Of a DNA stretch of 33,897 bases, positions 24,882 through 33,178 are shown one piece after another (positions within the stretch are counted from its first letter, which is position 1; each line of letters starts with the position of its first letter). The position numbers and the translations under genes were made by a program. This DNA is from an uncultured Clostridiaceae bacterium (GTDB lineage: Bacteria; Bacillota; Clostridia; Lachnospirales; Lachnospiraceae), in contig CAMHJT010000012.1 in NCBI GenBank assembly GCA_946185495.1, forward strand, positions 1-33,897, in the 5' to 3' direction. Below the pieces are notes generated by a model that did no database searches, was not told the origin of the DNA, and was given only the letters and a program-made list of their open reading frames with translations.

Positions 24882-26810
24882 ATGAAGCTTGTATATTTTG
24901 ATTATTGCGCTTTCTCGATCTTAATCGTCCTGATTGTGACTATGCTCCTCCGCAAAATGACCAGAGGATACAGCAACCAGATCTTTATCTTTTTGATGGC
25001 CGTATTCTCTGTGGCCGTTACGATGGATATCTGGGCAGTTACGCTGGATAATATGGGAGCAGGAAATCTCCTCTACAAATACATCTCCCATACCCTTTAC
25101 CTGATCACACGTTACTGCACCACGCCGGTCTATATTGTATATCTCATATCGCTTACGGACAACTGGCACCGGATCCATGTGGAAAGAACAATTCTGATCC
25201 TTGGATTTCCGCTAATGTTTGTAGTGTTCCTGCTGCTCGGCAACGCGTTTACAAAATTTATGTTCTATTTTGACGGGAAGGACGCCTATACCAGGGGAAC
25301 AGGGTTTATCCTGCTTTATGTACTCTCCGCCTTTTACCTGCTGTATGGCCTGATCTACCTGCTGCGTTACCGGAAGCTTTATCGCAAACGCCAGTGGATT
25401 TCCGTTCTGCTGATCTTTCCGCTTTCTGTCATTGCAGTTGTAGTACAGTTTTTTATCCCCAAAGCCCTGCTGGAAATGTTTTCGTCAGTCATCTGCCTGA
25501 TGTTCATCACCGCCATGGTACAGCGCCCGGAGGATACCGTGGATACGGATACCGGACTGCGCAAAAGCAGCGCCTATGGCGAGGATATGCACCGATGCTT
25601 CCAGACAGGCAAGCCGGCGGAGGTCATCGAAGTCAATATCGTGAACTACGATTCCCTGAGGGACATGCTGGGATATGACGGCATCCACTCGCTGATCGCG
25701 AAGGTCGCGCATACCCTGGAGGAGATTGACCGGCTCTGCCAGACACGGGCGGATCTGTACCATTTGGGGGACGGTGCCTTTCGCCTTGTGGTGAACCGGC
25801 GCCACTTTGACCACACCCTGGATTGCGCGAATCTGATCAATTCCGAACTGAAACAACGCATCCGTCTTGGCCAGACCGAGGCCAACCTCTCCGTCTGCGT
25901 CTGCGTGACCCGCTGTCCAAACGAGATAGCCGATATGGATTCCCTGATGGTATTTGAGCACGACATCAACGCCTCCGCCTATACCGGAGACGTGCTTTAC
26001 GCATCAGAGCTCTACCGCAAGGATTATTATGACGTCATGAAGGATATTGACCGGATCATTGAACGCGCTCTCTCCAGCCACAGGTTTGCGGTATACTACC
26101 AGCCGATCTATTCCGTCAACGAGAAAAAGTTCCGCTCCGCCGAGGCCCTGCTCCGGCTCAACGATGAAAAATACGGTTTTATCTCCCCGGAAATCTTTAT
26201 CCCCGCAGCCGAAAAAAGTGGAGCCATCCACAGGATCGGACGGTATGTGCTCGAGGAGGTATGCGCCTTCATCTCCAGCAGCATTTATAAAGAGCTGCAG
26301 CTTGAATACATCGAGATCAATCTATCCGTAGCGCAGTGCATGGAGAAAAACCTGTTCCGTGACGTACTCGACATCCTGCACAGATACCAGGTGCAGCCTG
26401 AACAGATCAATCTGGAGGTAACAGAGACCGCCGCGGCAATCTCCCAAAACACTATGATGAACAACTTGAAAAAGCTGACTGAAGCGGGCATACAGTTTTC
26501 CCTCGATGACTTTGGAACCGGTTATTCCAATATGCACCGCATCGCCTCCCTTCCCCTGCAGATCGTGAAACTGGATAAATCCTTCGCTGTCACGGAGGGC
26601 AACCCGAAAATGCGGATCGTGCTGGAAAACACCATCCGCATGATCAAGGCAATGCACATGAAGATCGTGGTGGAGGGCATTGAGACAGAAACCCTCGTGA
26701 AGCAGTTTTCCGCTCTGGAATGCGAGTATATTCAGGGCTACTATTACTCACGCCCCCTGCCCAGGGATGAATTCATCCGTTTTCTTCAGGAGTATCCCGC
26801 AGCCGGCTAA
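24882..26810 (+). CDS. Membrane c-di-GMP phosphodiesterase (degenerate GGDEF + EAL)
   Basis: 642 aa; GGGGGGAGG lies 7-8 bases before the ATG. Residues 1 to about 215 hold about seven hydrophobic spans, resembling 7TM or MASE-type sensor regions. A GGDEF-fold domain follows (about 225-370), but the signature is GDGAF near 296 and cannot be catalytic; it may bind GTP or serve as a scaffold. The EAL domain (about 395-640) keeps its active residues: AEALLRL near 420, EINLS, NLEVTET, DDFGTGYSN near 541, KLDKSF and VVEGIET near 596. It should hydrolyse c-di-GMP to pGpG. It starts 77 bp after the HerA-like gene on the same strand and converges on the next gene, 22 bp away. Confidence 0.94.
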   Translation: MKLVYFDYCAFSILIVLIVTMLLRKMTRGYSNQIFIFLMAVFSVAVTMDIWAVTLDNMGAGNLLYKYISHTLYLITRYCTTPVYIVYLISLTDNWHRIHVERTILILGFPLMFVVFLLLGNAFTKFMFYFDGKDAYTRGTGFILLYVLSAFYLLYGLIYLLRYRKLYRKRQWISVLLIFPLSVIAVVVQFFIPKALLEMFSSVICLMFITAMVQRPEDTVDTDTGLRKSSAYGEDMHRCFQTGKPAEVIEVNIVNYDSLRDMLGYDGIHSLIAKVAHTLEEIDRLCQTRADLYHLGDGAFRLVVNRRHFDHTLDCANLINSELKQRIRLGQTEANLSVCVCVTRCPNEIADMDSLMVFEHDINASAYTGDVLYASELYRKDYYDVMKDIDRIIERALSSHRFAVYYQPIYSVNEKKFRSAEALLRLNDEKYGFISPEIFIPAAEKSGAIHRIGRYVLEEVCAFISSSIYKELQLEYIEINLSVAQCMEKNLFRDVLDILHRYQVQPEQINLEVTETAAAISQNTMMNNLKKLTEAGIQFSLDDFGTGYSNMHRIASLPLQIVKLDKSFAVTEGNPKMRIVLENTIRMIKAMHMKIVVEGIETETLVKQFSALECEYIQGYYYSRPLPRDEFIRFLQEYPAAG

Positions 26811-26832
26811 GGAGATGCTGTTCCTGACGCCG

Positions 26833-27528
26833 TCATCCCCTCAGGACCTGGATCGAATACGCCGTTGACTGCGGCGGAATACTCGCTGTCATAAAGGCTG
26901 CATGCTCAATCCTGACACGCATTCCGGATCTGAGCCACTGCAGCGGGACCGGCCTGCCGGACACGTCGAGGATTGCTGTTTCCGGCGAGATCTGGAAACG
27001 GACGGCCGTTGCGGGATTGTGATGCCTGAATGTCAGAATGTACTGTCCCCTGACGCTGACCTCCGCTATCCGGGCAATCGTTGTCTCGGCTTTCACCGGA
27101 CGGCTTACAACCTGAATCAGGTATGCCTCCGCCTGTGGCGGAATACTCCTGGTCATCTCCGCGGAGAATGAGGCGTGAACCGTCATCCCCTCCGTAATCT
27201 CCTCCAACGGGATCCGCCTGCCGTGCTCATTCCGGACCATAGTCTCAGGTCCTGCCAGCAGGCTTACCGTATGCCTCGGACACCTCCTGATCGGACAATC
27301 TGTATATGTGATCGTAATCTCCACGCCGATTCGGCTGCGTGACACTTCATCGACCACCGCGTCCAGCACATTGATCACATCCGGATAATACGGCTGTTCC
27401 GGTTCGCAGCCGCAACCCTGCCCTTTCCGGCAGGAGCAGTCAGACCCGCTTAATTCCGCCCGTTCCATTTCCGGCTCCATTTCCGGCTCCATTTCCGGCT
27501 CCATTTCCAATTCTTCCCCGTCTACCAT
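26833..27528 (-). CDS. Hypothetical protein with two beta repeats and an EMEP-repeat N-terminus
   Basis: 231 aa; CAGGTG is 6-7 bases before the ATG at 27528. I do not recognise a named family. The N-terminus repeats Glu-Met-Glu-Pro about four times, then a Cys-rich segment (CSC, GCGC) follows at about 31-41. Residues about 60-150 and 150-231 are two copies of one domain: each has PET, G-R-PL, GM-V, and ends in SIPPQ.-AY-IQV. The repeats are beta-rich and look like small OB- or SH3-like barrels. No signal peptide is seen, so it may be cytoplasmic or spore-associated; that is a guess. Confidence 0.75.
   Translation of the reverse strand: MVDGEELEMEPEMEPEMEPEMERAELSGSDCSCRKGQGCGCEPEQPYYPDVINVLDAVVDEVSRSRIGVEITITYTDCPIRRCPRHTVSLLAGPETMVRNEHGRRIPLEEITEGMTVHASFSAEMTRSIPPQAEAYLIQVVSRPVKAETTIARIAEVSVRGQYILTFRHHNPATAVRFQISPETAILDVSGRPVPLQWLRSGMRVRIEHAAFMTASIPPQSTAYSIQVLRG
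27465..27508 (-). repeat. 12-bp coding tandem repeat (EMEP)
   Basis: CCATTTCCGGCT is repeated at 27465, 27477 and 27489, with a partial fourth copy to 27508. It encodes Glu-Met-Glu-Pro repeats, and in-frame length variation would be expected. Confidence 0.9.
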
Positions 27529-27680
27529 CTTTCACACCTGTGAACCATATTCCCTAACAGAGTATGCAGCCGGGGCGTCCGGCGTTCCCGTCACGGCCGC
27601 GCAGGACAGCCGGAGTCCACGCTTTCCGCAGAGAAGCCGGCCGGTCATAGCCGACAGCCTCCTGTAGACGGGTTTGCAAC

Positions 27681-27717
27681 AAAAAAGGGGATACCGCCTA
27701 CGCGATATCCCTTTTTG
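27681..27717 (-). terminator. Intrinsic terminator of the Sel1-repeat gene
   Basis: On the minus strand AAAAAGGGATA pairs with TATCCCCTTTTTT, followed by TGTTGC. It lies 46 bp past the gene end at 27763. The rest of the 27529-27762 gap holds no gene that I can support. Confidence 0.88.
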
Positions 27718-27762
27718 TATGCCAATTGCCATCCGATCCTTCAGACCGACGCTCCGGCTTTT

Positions 27763-30519
27763 TTACATGAATACCAGTCCCTCATCATCATCGTCATCCT
27801 TGCTGATCGCCAGCATGCCGTTATTGCTGGTGTTGGACAGCAACAGCGTCAGACCGACATTTCTGCCCGCTCTGTCGCCGGTTGCCACATAGATCTCACC
27901 GGACTCAACCAGGGTCAGCGCAATCTTCAGAGCCTGTGCCTTAAAGTTCATCAGCTCTCTCCTGTCATTGGAGCTTAACTTGAACAGGTACTGGTTCTTG
28001 GAGCTGATCAGCAGAATGCTGTACTTGTTCGTGGTTCCCTTCTTCGTCAGCATACCGGATCCAACCATTCTGGAGTTGGCAACCAGAATCTCTGAGTTAT
28101 CCTCCTCGCCGTACTCCCTGAAGATCAGGTTGAATACCTTGTTGTATTCCTCTTCCGTATCTACATGTACAGGCATCTCCGCTACCGCAAATTCTATGAT
28201 GGAATCAGCCAGCTTGATCTGTCCGCCCTCATCATTGATCATTGCTGTACAGCTCTTCGGTACCTGCAGGCGGAAGAACTTGTTCTGGATCACCTTGTCA
28301 GACGGGCTCTCCTTCGGGTTCAACAGCTCTTTGAACTTCTCCTCGATCATATGCATACAGGTCAGCGCGTCCACATCGCCTTCCCTTACAATATCCTTAA
28401 GTCCCTCGTAGAGATCTCTCAGACCCTGATCCAGCACGGACTTCGACGCCAGCACCTGCTTGAGCGCCGGAATCGATCCCTTCTTGGCCACAGCGGCATA
28501 CAGCCTGATCCGCTCCGCCTCTGACACGCCCTGCGAAATCTTATGCTCGATAACCTGGAACAGGTATTCCTTGCTGAAATCCTGATACCCTGCTTCATAC
28601 GCTTTAAAGAAGTAATCCAGACTCTTGATCGGTCCTGAATAGCCTTCCTTATTCTCCTGTGCCTGGCAATACGCGCCATATTCGTAGGCAGCCTCCACAC
28701 TTCCCAGATTGATCGCTGTGGAGAAGGCTTCTTCAATTTCCCTCTCGCTGGCCAGATAAAATACCTGATCCTTCTTATACATGGCAACCTTGAAAGCCGT
28801 ATCCGCATTACCTTCCTGAATTGCCCGCTCCCACGCGCTTACATTGTTCTGAAGCTGTGAAGGATCACCCAGACTCTCAATATCCTTGATATACGGTTCC
28901 GCATCGTAGATGCCGTTCTCAATCGCGCGTTTCAGGTAATCAAGCGCAAGCCTGCCATCCCGTCTGCCATCCGCCAGGCCGTAATAGTAAAACCGTCCCA
29001 GATAGAACGGAACACGCTTATGCTTCAGCTTGTCAGCTTTCTCATACCACTCCTTGGCAACCGCGTACTTTTTCAAATGCTGGTCATAAATATTACCGAT
29101 CAGGAACGCGAGATCCGGATCCTGATTGGAATTAAACAGCTGCTCCGCATAGCTGATCGTGCGGTTGATATCGTGATACGGGCTGGCCTCATCATAGTAC
29201 AGCTCAATGAACAGGTAGCTCGCTTTCGTGCTGCCGTTCTGAAGAGCAATCTTGGCATTCTGCATTGCCTTCTCATAATTGTCCATATTGTAGTAGTACA
29301 GCGCTTCGTTGTAATACTGGATCTCAGTACGGTTCGCACTCTTCTCACCGAGCAGGGTCGGCTTCACAAATGCAAAGGAGTTAGCCACCTCAAAAATAAT
29401 CTCATTGTACTGCTCCATAATCTCCATTGTAGAGCAGACAAATCTGAGACATGCCCACCGGTTCTTCTGCTTAAACGCAAAGGTGACGATTCCCTTGTCC
29501 TGCTCCTTGTGATGGAATCTCGCAGAAATACCGCTTGCATACTCCGTAATATAGGAAGAAATCTTTAACTCGACCTCAAACGCGTCATTCTGATAGATCA
29601 GGTAATCCTCAAGCTCTCTCTCTGAATCCTTCGGAACAGTCGTATAGTTCACATAGATCGCGAAATCCTTGTAGGTATGGCTCGGCGCGTAGTACTCCTC
29701 CTCAGAATCAGCGTCCACGCTCTTCACCCAGTCCTTCGGCAGCTTATGGATAAAGCCCTCCACCTGATCATGCACATATGTATACTGGTACTGCAGCTTC
29801 GAAGCATCCTGCGGCTTGTATCGCGGCTCAATGCCCTTGGCCTTACGCTTCTCAGCGATCTCGGAGTAAATCTTATCCTTCTCCTCAAATTCAATGCTGT
29901 CCGCATGTGTCTCCCTGTACTCCAACTGTTCCAGCGCTGCCTTTGCCTTGGAATCGCCCCTGTCGGCAAGCTTCTTATACCACTGCTTAGCCTTCTCAAA
30001 ATCGGGCTGGATCACAAAATCACCCTTGTTGCCATGGATATCGACCTTGTTCAATCCCTTCTCGTAGATATCTCCCAAACGCATATTCGCCTGGCCGACA
30101 CCCAGACTCGCAGCCTTCTCTAAATGGCTCACAGCCTTGTCAAAGTTCTGCATATCAAGCATCAGAAGACCGAGCTTATACAGCATGCTCCCATCCTCTA
30201 CCAGCTGGATGTACCGCTCATAATACGTCACAGCCTTATTCCGATCCGGTTCCGTCGCAATATCCTTGTACTTCCCGGTCTCATAGACTTCACCCAGAAT
30301 CTTCAACGCCTCACAGCCATACTGCTGGTACTGAGGATTCATCATGGCATCCTGTGCCAAACCATCCAGTGCGCTGATCGCCTCCTTGGAGATTCCATGC
30401 TCGACCAGCTCCATCGCCTTGTCGTGCTTTTTCTCCATGATCCTGGCCGCATTGTCCTCTTCCTTGCCCTGGCCGCGTTTTGAGCTGAATACCTGTTTAA
30501 TACGTGATAATAATCCCAT
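27763..30519 (-). CDS. Large Sel1/TPR-repeat protein
   Basis: 918 aa; AGGTG lies 6 bases before the ATG at 30519. There is no signal peptide; it opens MGLLSRIKQVFSSKRG, an amphipathic basic helix that might touch the membrane. Sel1/TPR-like helical hairpins occur in two blocks, about 30-200 (e.g. YYERYIQLVEDGS, ANMRLGDIYEKGL, AKQWYKKLADRGDSKA) and about 400-690 (AKEWYEKADKLKHKRVPFYLGRFYYYG). Between them (about 240-390) and at the end (about 760-905) are two related beta-rich domains, each with a FAF/FVAE-type core. Such proteins are scaffolds; the partner is unknown. The tail is acidic (five Asp in a row). It has a consensus promoter and its own terminator, so it is monocistronic. Confidence 0.9.
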   Translation of the reverse strand: MGLLSRIKQVFSSKRGQGKEEDNAARIMEKKHDKAMELVEHGISKEAISALDGLAQDAMMNPQYQQYGCEALKILGEVYETGKYKDIATEPDRNKAVTYYERYIQLVEDGSMLYKLGLLMLDMQNFDKAVSHLEKAASLGVGQANMRLGDIYEKGLNKVDIHGNKGDFVIQPDFEKAKQWYKKLADRGDSKAKAALEQLEYRETHADSIEFEEKDKIYSEIAEKRKAKGIEPRYKPQDASKLQYQYTYVHDQVEGFIHKLPKDWVKSVDADSEEEYYAPSHTYKDFAIYVNYTTVPKDSERELEDYLIYQNDAFEVELKISSYITEYASGISARFHHKEQDKGIVTFAFKQKNRWACLRFVCSTMEIMEQYNEIIFEVANSFAFVKPTLLGEKSANRTEIQYYNEALYYYNMDNYEKAMQNAKIALQNGSTKASYLFIELYYDEASPYHDINRTISYAEQLFNSNQDPDLAFLIGNIYDQHLKKYAVAKEWYEKADKLKHKRVPFYLGRFYYYGLADGRRDGRLALDYLKRAIENGIYDAEPYIKDIESLGDPSQLQNNVSAWERAIQEGNADTAFKVAMYKKDQVFYLASEREIEEAFSTAINLGSVEAAYEYGAYCQAQENKEGYSGPIKSLDYFFKAYEAGYQDFSKEYLFQVIEHKISQGVSEAERIRLYAAVAKKGSIPALKQVLASKSVLDQGLRDLYEGLKDIVREGDVDALTCMHMIEEKFKELLNPKESPSDKVIQNKFFRLQVPKSCTAMINDEGGQIKLADSIIEFAVAEMPVHVDTEEEYNKVFNLIFREYGEEDNSEILVANSRMVGSGMLTKKGTTNKYSILLISSKNQYLFKLSSNDRRELMNFKAQALKIALTLVESGEIYVATGDRAGRNVGLTLLLSNTSNNGMLAISKDDDDDEGLVFM

Positions 30520-30557
30520 TCCTTCACCTGCTTTCTTTGTATACTTTCACTGAAATC

Positions 30558-30586
30558 ATTGTATCACAGTGTTCCCCAAAGGGCAA
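30558..30586 (-). promoter_or_regulatory. Sigma-A-type promoter for the Sel1-repeat gene
   Basis: Minus strand: TTGCCC (30581-30586), 17 bp, TACAAT (30558-30563), about 40 nt before the ATG at 30519. Confidence 0.75.
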
Positions 30587-30642
30587 GCAGACATTTGAAA
30601 TCTTTGCAAGATTTCCGTTAAAACGTTACTATTTAATGCCTG

Positions 30643-30741
30643 ACCGGACGGTTTCCGACGGGAGTTTTGTTCACACTACGGGCAGGTATTCGTCGAATGC
30701 TTTCGCAACAGTTTACCAGGTTCGCCCCCTTTGGCTGCTCA
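30643..30741 (+). repeat. Dispersed intergenic repeat, copy B
   Basis: ACCGGACGGTTTCCG, GTTCACACTACGGGCA, a variable middle, then AGGTTCGCCCCCTTTG and GCTCA. It is the counterpart of 963-1060. It lies between the terminator of the FliD-like gene and the Sel1 gene promoter, in antisense to both. Confidence 0.7.
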
Positions 30742-30743
30742 TA

Positions 30744-30773
30744 AAAAAACAGCAGCCAAAGCTGCTGTTTTTT
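30744..30773. terminator. Bidirectional intrinsic terminator
   Basis: AAAAAACAGCAGC, loop CAAA, GCTGCTGTTTTTT: a 13-bp symmetric stem with A/T tracts on both sides, directly after the FliD-like gene stop at 30778. Confidence 0.93.
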
Positions 30774-30777
30774 CCTC

Positions 30778-31545
30778 TCAGAACAGGCTGTCCATCAGAT
30801 CGCCTGTGGAATACCTTGCCGATGTTCCGCCTGCGGTATACATGCGCGAATTGCCCAGCGCATTACTCATGCTCTTCTCAATCGTGCCGGACGCAGACTG
30901 GATCTTGTTCCCGAAAGAGCCCTCTCCGTTGAAAAGCGTCTTGACCGTATTCATATCCGCGTTCTTGAACTTCTCCTCGTCAATTGACAGGGTGTTGTCC
31001 GAATTGATCTTGATTCCGATCTCATTTAACAGTTTGCCGTTGCTGGACGCGGAACGCACCATGCCGAGCGTCTTGCGCAGCACAGAACGGTCATCACTCT
31101 TCGTGGAGTCCTTCACCACCTTGTTATAGGAGGATACCAGACTGTCCACTGCCTTGTAAATCTTTTCCTTATCGTAATCCGTCTTCGTCTCTCCGGTCTT
31201 CTCATCCTTGAGCTCAACCTTCTGGAACAGCGAGTCCTTCCCGGTCTTGGTCAGCGCACCGGCCGCCTTATTAAGCGCGTCCGCCTCACCCTTCAGGCTG
31301 GTCCTGGTCACCCTTGCAGCCTTCGCTTCCTCCTCGCTCTCTGTCTTATTCTGATCCGATCCATACTTCTTATAATACGCCTTGATCAGCTTATTATAAG
31401 ACCCCTTCGTCACCGAGGAGTACTCTGCCAGATCGATCCCTAACAGATTCCCGCTGCCTGCCTTGGACGGACTCTGCACATTCTGCAGCGCATAGGACGA
31501 ATTACTCTGGTAGGAATTACCCCAAATACTGTTGATCGATGCCAT
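30778..31545 (-). CDS. FliD C-terminal-like protein, orphan
   Basis: 255 aa from the ATG at 31545 (MASINSIWG) with AAAGGAG 8 bases upstream; an earlier ATG at 31584 also has AAAGGG, so the start is not certain. There is no signal peptide. The second half follows the FliD_C (flagellar cap) pattern: AVDSLVSSYNKVVKDS, DRSVLRKTLGMV, LLNEIGIKINSDNTLSIDEEKF, ADMNTVKTLFNGEGSFGN, then a helix ending in SRMYTAGG. A full FliD is about twice as long, and no flagellar genes are nearby, so a role as a filament cap is not supported. Proteins of this kind may act as adhesion or assembly factors, but the function is open. Confidence 0.82.
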   Translation of the reverse strand: MASINSIWGNSYQSNSSYALQNVQSPSKAGSGNLLGIDLAEYSSVTKGSYNKLIKAYYKKYGSDQNKTESEEEAKAARVTRTSLKGEADALNKAAGALTKTGKDSLFQKVELKDEKTGETKTDYDKEKIYKAVDSLVSSYNKVVKDSTKSDDRSVLRKTLGMVRSASSNGKLLNEIGIKINSDNTLSIDEEKFKNADMNTVKTLFNGEGSFGNKIQSASGTIEKSMSNALGNSRMYTAGGTSARYSTGDLMDSLF

Positions 31546-31602
31546 ACCCACCACTCCTTTGATCCCTTCCTGAGGAACCTCCATGTTCCCTTTCTGCTGG
31601 TT

Positions 31603-31833
31603 CTACCTTTCATTATACCACAAGATCCGCCATTTGCAATCAATAAAAATATAAATTTTGCATCTGCGGTTCTGCTGCTTTTCTGAATAAAACACAGTCA
31701 CAGCTTCGATCTGTGAAAATGATATACTTCCAATCTGCGTCTTCTTCCTGAAAATGTCAAGGGGAAGAACAATATAATTCTGCAAAAGCTCCAGTTTGAT
31801 TCCCGAATCTGACACTGCCGCAGTATGCAACAC
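31603..31833 (-). other. Doubtful small ORF or gene remnant
   Basis: An open frame of 76 codons (GTG start) reads VLHTAAVSDSGIKLELLQ... IFRKKTQIGS...CKIYIFIDCKWRI. It is protein-like in composition and the frame stays open upstream to about 31870, with no clear start. Its 3' end overlaps the FliD-like promoter. It may be the tail of a gene cut by a rearrangement. I do not recognise it. Confidence 0.25.
31612..31639 (-). promoter_or_regulatory. Sigma-A-type promoter for the FliD-like gene
   Basis: Minus strand: TTGCAA (31634-31639), 16 bp, TATAAT (31612-31617) preceded by TGG (extended -10). Confidence 0.85.
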
Positions 31834-31865
31834 CTCACCAAAACGATGTTGTATATATTGGCTTT

Positions 31866-32153
31866 TTAAACAGCATCAGGTATCAATGCTTCATCCCGTA
31901 TTGCGGTCACAGATCTGTCACCCTGAGCGATTCTTGTAAGCTTCTCAGCAAGAATCGGATCACACTCCTTTATTTTGTCAGGGATGAGATACTTGCCGTC
32001 ATTTTGCTTGAAAGTACCGTCTTTCTTCTTCTCCGCATCCAATACCGGAACACGATACCAGTTCACACCTATCGTAAACCCGTGTGCCTGCAAGCATTTC
32101 AATAATCCGATTATTCCGTAATCACCGATGTCCCCGGCATGTCTATCCTGCAT
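31866..32153 (-). pseudogene. C-terminally shortened 'DRHAGDIGDY' family protein
   Basis: 95 aa, AAGGTG 6 bases before the ATG at 32153. The opening QDRHAGDIGDYGIIGLLKCLQ is the N-terminus of a conserved bacterial protein family of unknown function that I recall as about 200-250 aa. FTIGVNWYRVP, DGKYLIPDKIKECDP and AQGDRSVTAI follow, then the frame stops at IPDAV just where the family sequence would continue. It is therefore probably truncated and non-functional, or an unusually short form. It begins 17 bp after the ADP-ribosylglycohydrolase gene on the same strand, suggesting that the two came in as one cassette. The full-length figure is from memory. Confidence 0.6.
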
Positions 32154-32170
32154 CCAATCACCTTTTTCGA

Positions 32171-33178
32171 TTATGACATTATGTATGCAAAATCATCGCA
32201 TAGCTTTTCAATCCAGTCTTTCGAGACGATCACATCAAGCCAGTCCTTCGGTATATTCTCATATCCATAGGCCAAACCGGCAAGCCCTCCGGCAACTGCT
32301 CCTACCGTATCGGTATCATCCCCAAGATTAACCGCCTTCAAAACACAGTCTGAAAAAGAATCCGAGTTTAGAAGACACCACACCGCCGCTTCAAGCGTAT
32401 GTACAATGTATCCGCTGCTCTTTATTTCAAAGTCCAGCAATCCCATAAATACTGACAGATCGCTTAGTCGTCCATACGAATCCATCTTGATTTCCGTTGA
32501 AAACGCTCCATTAAACCACGGATATATCTCCGATGCTTTGTCGTAAAAGTCCAATGTTCTGCTAACCGCATTCTGAACAGCTTCCAGCACAGATTTTCCT
32601 TCACGGTATATCAGTTCATGACAGATTGCCGTATGAATCATACAGCCGATCTGACTGCGCGGATGACCGTGTGTGAGTTTGGAAGCGTTGTGAGCGTCTT
32701 CCACTGCTTCCTCAAACATTGCGTCATGCCAGAACTCATCGTCCAGACAGGAATATAATGATACTGGCATTATTCTCATTAAAGAGCCATTCCCGTTATC
32801 ACGCTCACCGCATTCACCACAAGAAAGGGGATCCGTACCAGGTCTGTATCTTGCTATTGCCCGTGAACAGGTAATCCCTATATCAAAAACCCTGCCATGC
32901 GGAGTATAATCCCCGTTCAGCCGCCAATTTCGGAACTTCTCCATAATATTGTCATACCTGATTCCGCCATTTTCTATGATGCTATCTAATGTGGCCAGCA
33001 TCATGCTACTGTCATCAGACCATGTTCCTTTAGGCTGACTATGAGTGCCGTATTCACGCATATCCATCACAGGATCCGCTTTGCGTTCTGCTCTGCTTGT
33101 AAACTCAACAGGAACTCCGAGAGCATCACCAACAACTACTCCAAATATCCCCGCTTTTATCGCTTCCTTCGATTCCAT
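32171..33178 (-). CDS. ADP-ribosylglycohydrolase (DraG family)
   Basis: 335 aa; GGGAG is 10 bases before the ATG at 33178. DraG-type hydrolases remove ADP-ribose from proteins or nucleic acid using two Mg2+. Metal-site motifs are present: FGVVVGDALGVPVEF (near 13-27), GTWSDDSSMMLATL (near 51-64), NGNGSLMRIMP (near 128-138), LTHGHP, and LGDDTDTVGAVAGGLAGL (near 286-303), so it is probably active. No ADP-ribosyltransferase is visible nearby, so the substrate is unknown; defence, toxin reversal and NAD metabolism are all possible. Codons are more AT-rich than in the addAB-trk region, consistent with acquisition. Its start overlaps the tail of the broken gene at 33126-33617. Confidence 0.93.
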   Translation of the reverse strand: MESKEAIKAGIFGVVVGDALGVPVEFTSRAERKADPVMDMREYGTHSQPKGTWSDDSSMMLATLDSIIENGGIRYDNIMEKFRNWRLNGDYTPHGRVFDIGITCSRAIARYRPGTDPLSCGECGERDNGNGSLMRIMPVSLYSCLDDEFWHDAMFEEAVEDAHNASKLTHGHPRSQIGCMIHTAICHELIYREGKSVLEAVQNAVSRTLDFYDKASEIYPWFNGAFSTEIKMDSYGRLSDLSVFMGLLDFEIKSSGYIVHTLEAAVWCLLNSDSFSDCVLKAVNLGDDTDTVGAVAGGLAGLAYGYENIPKDWLDVIVSKDWIEKLCDDFAYIMS

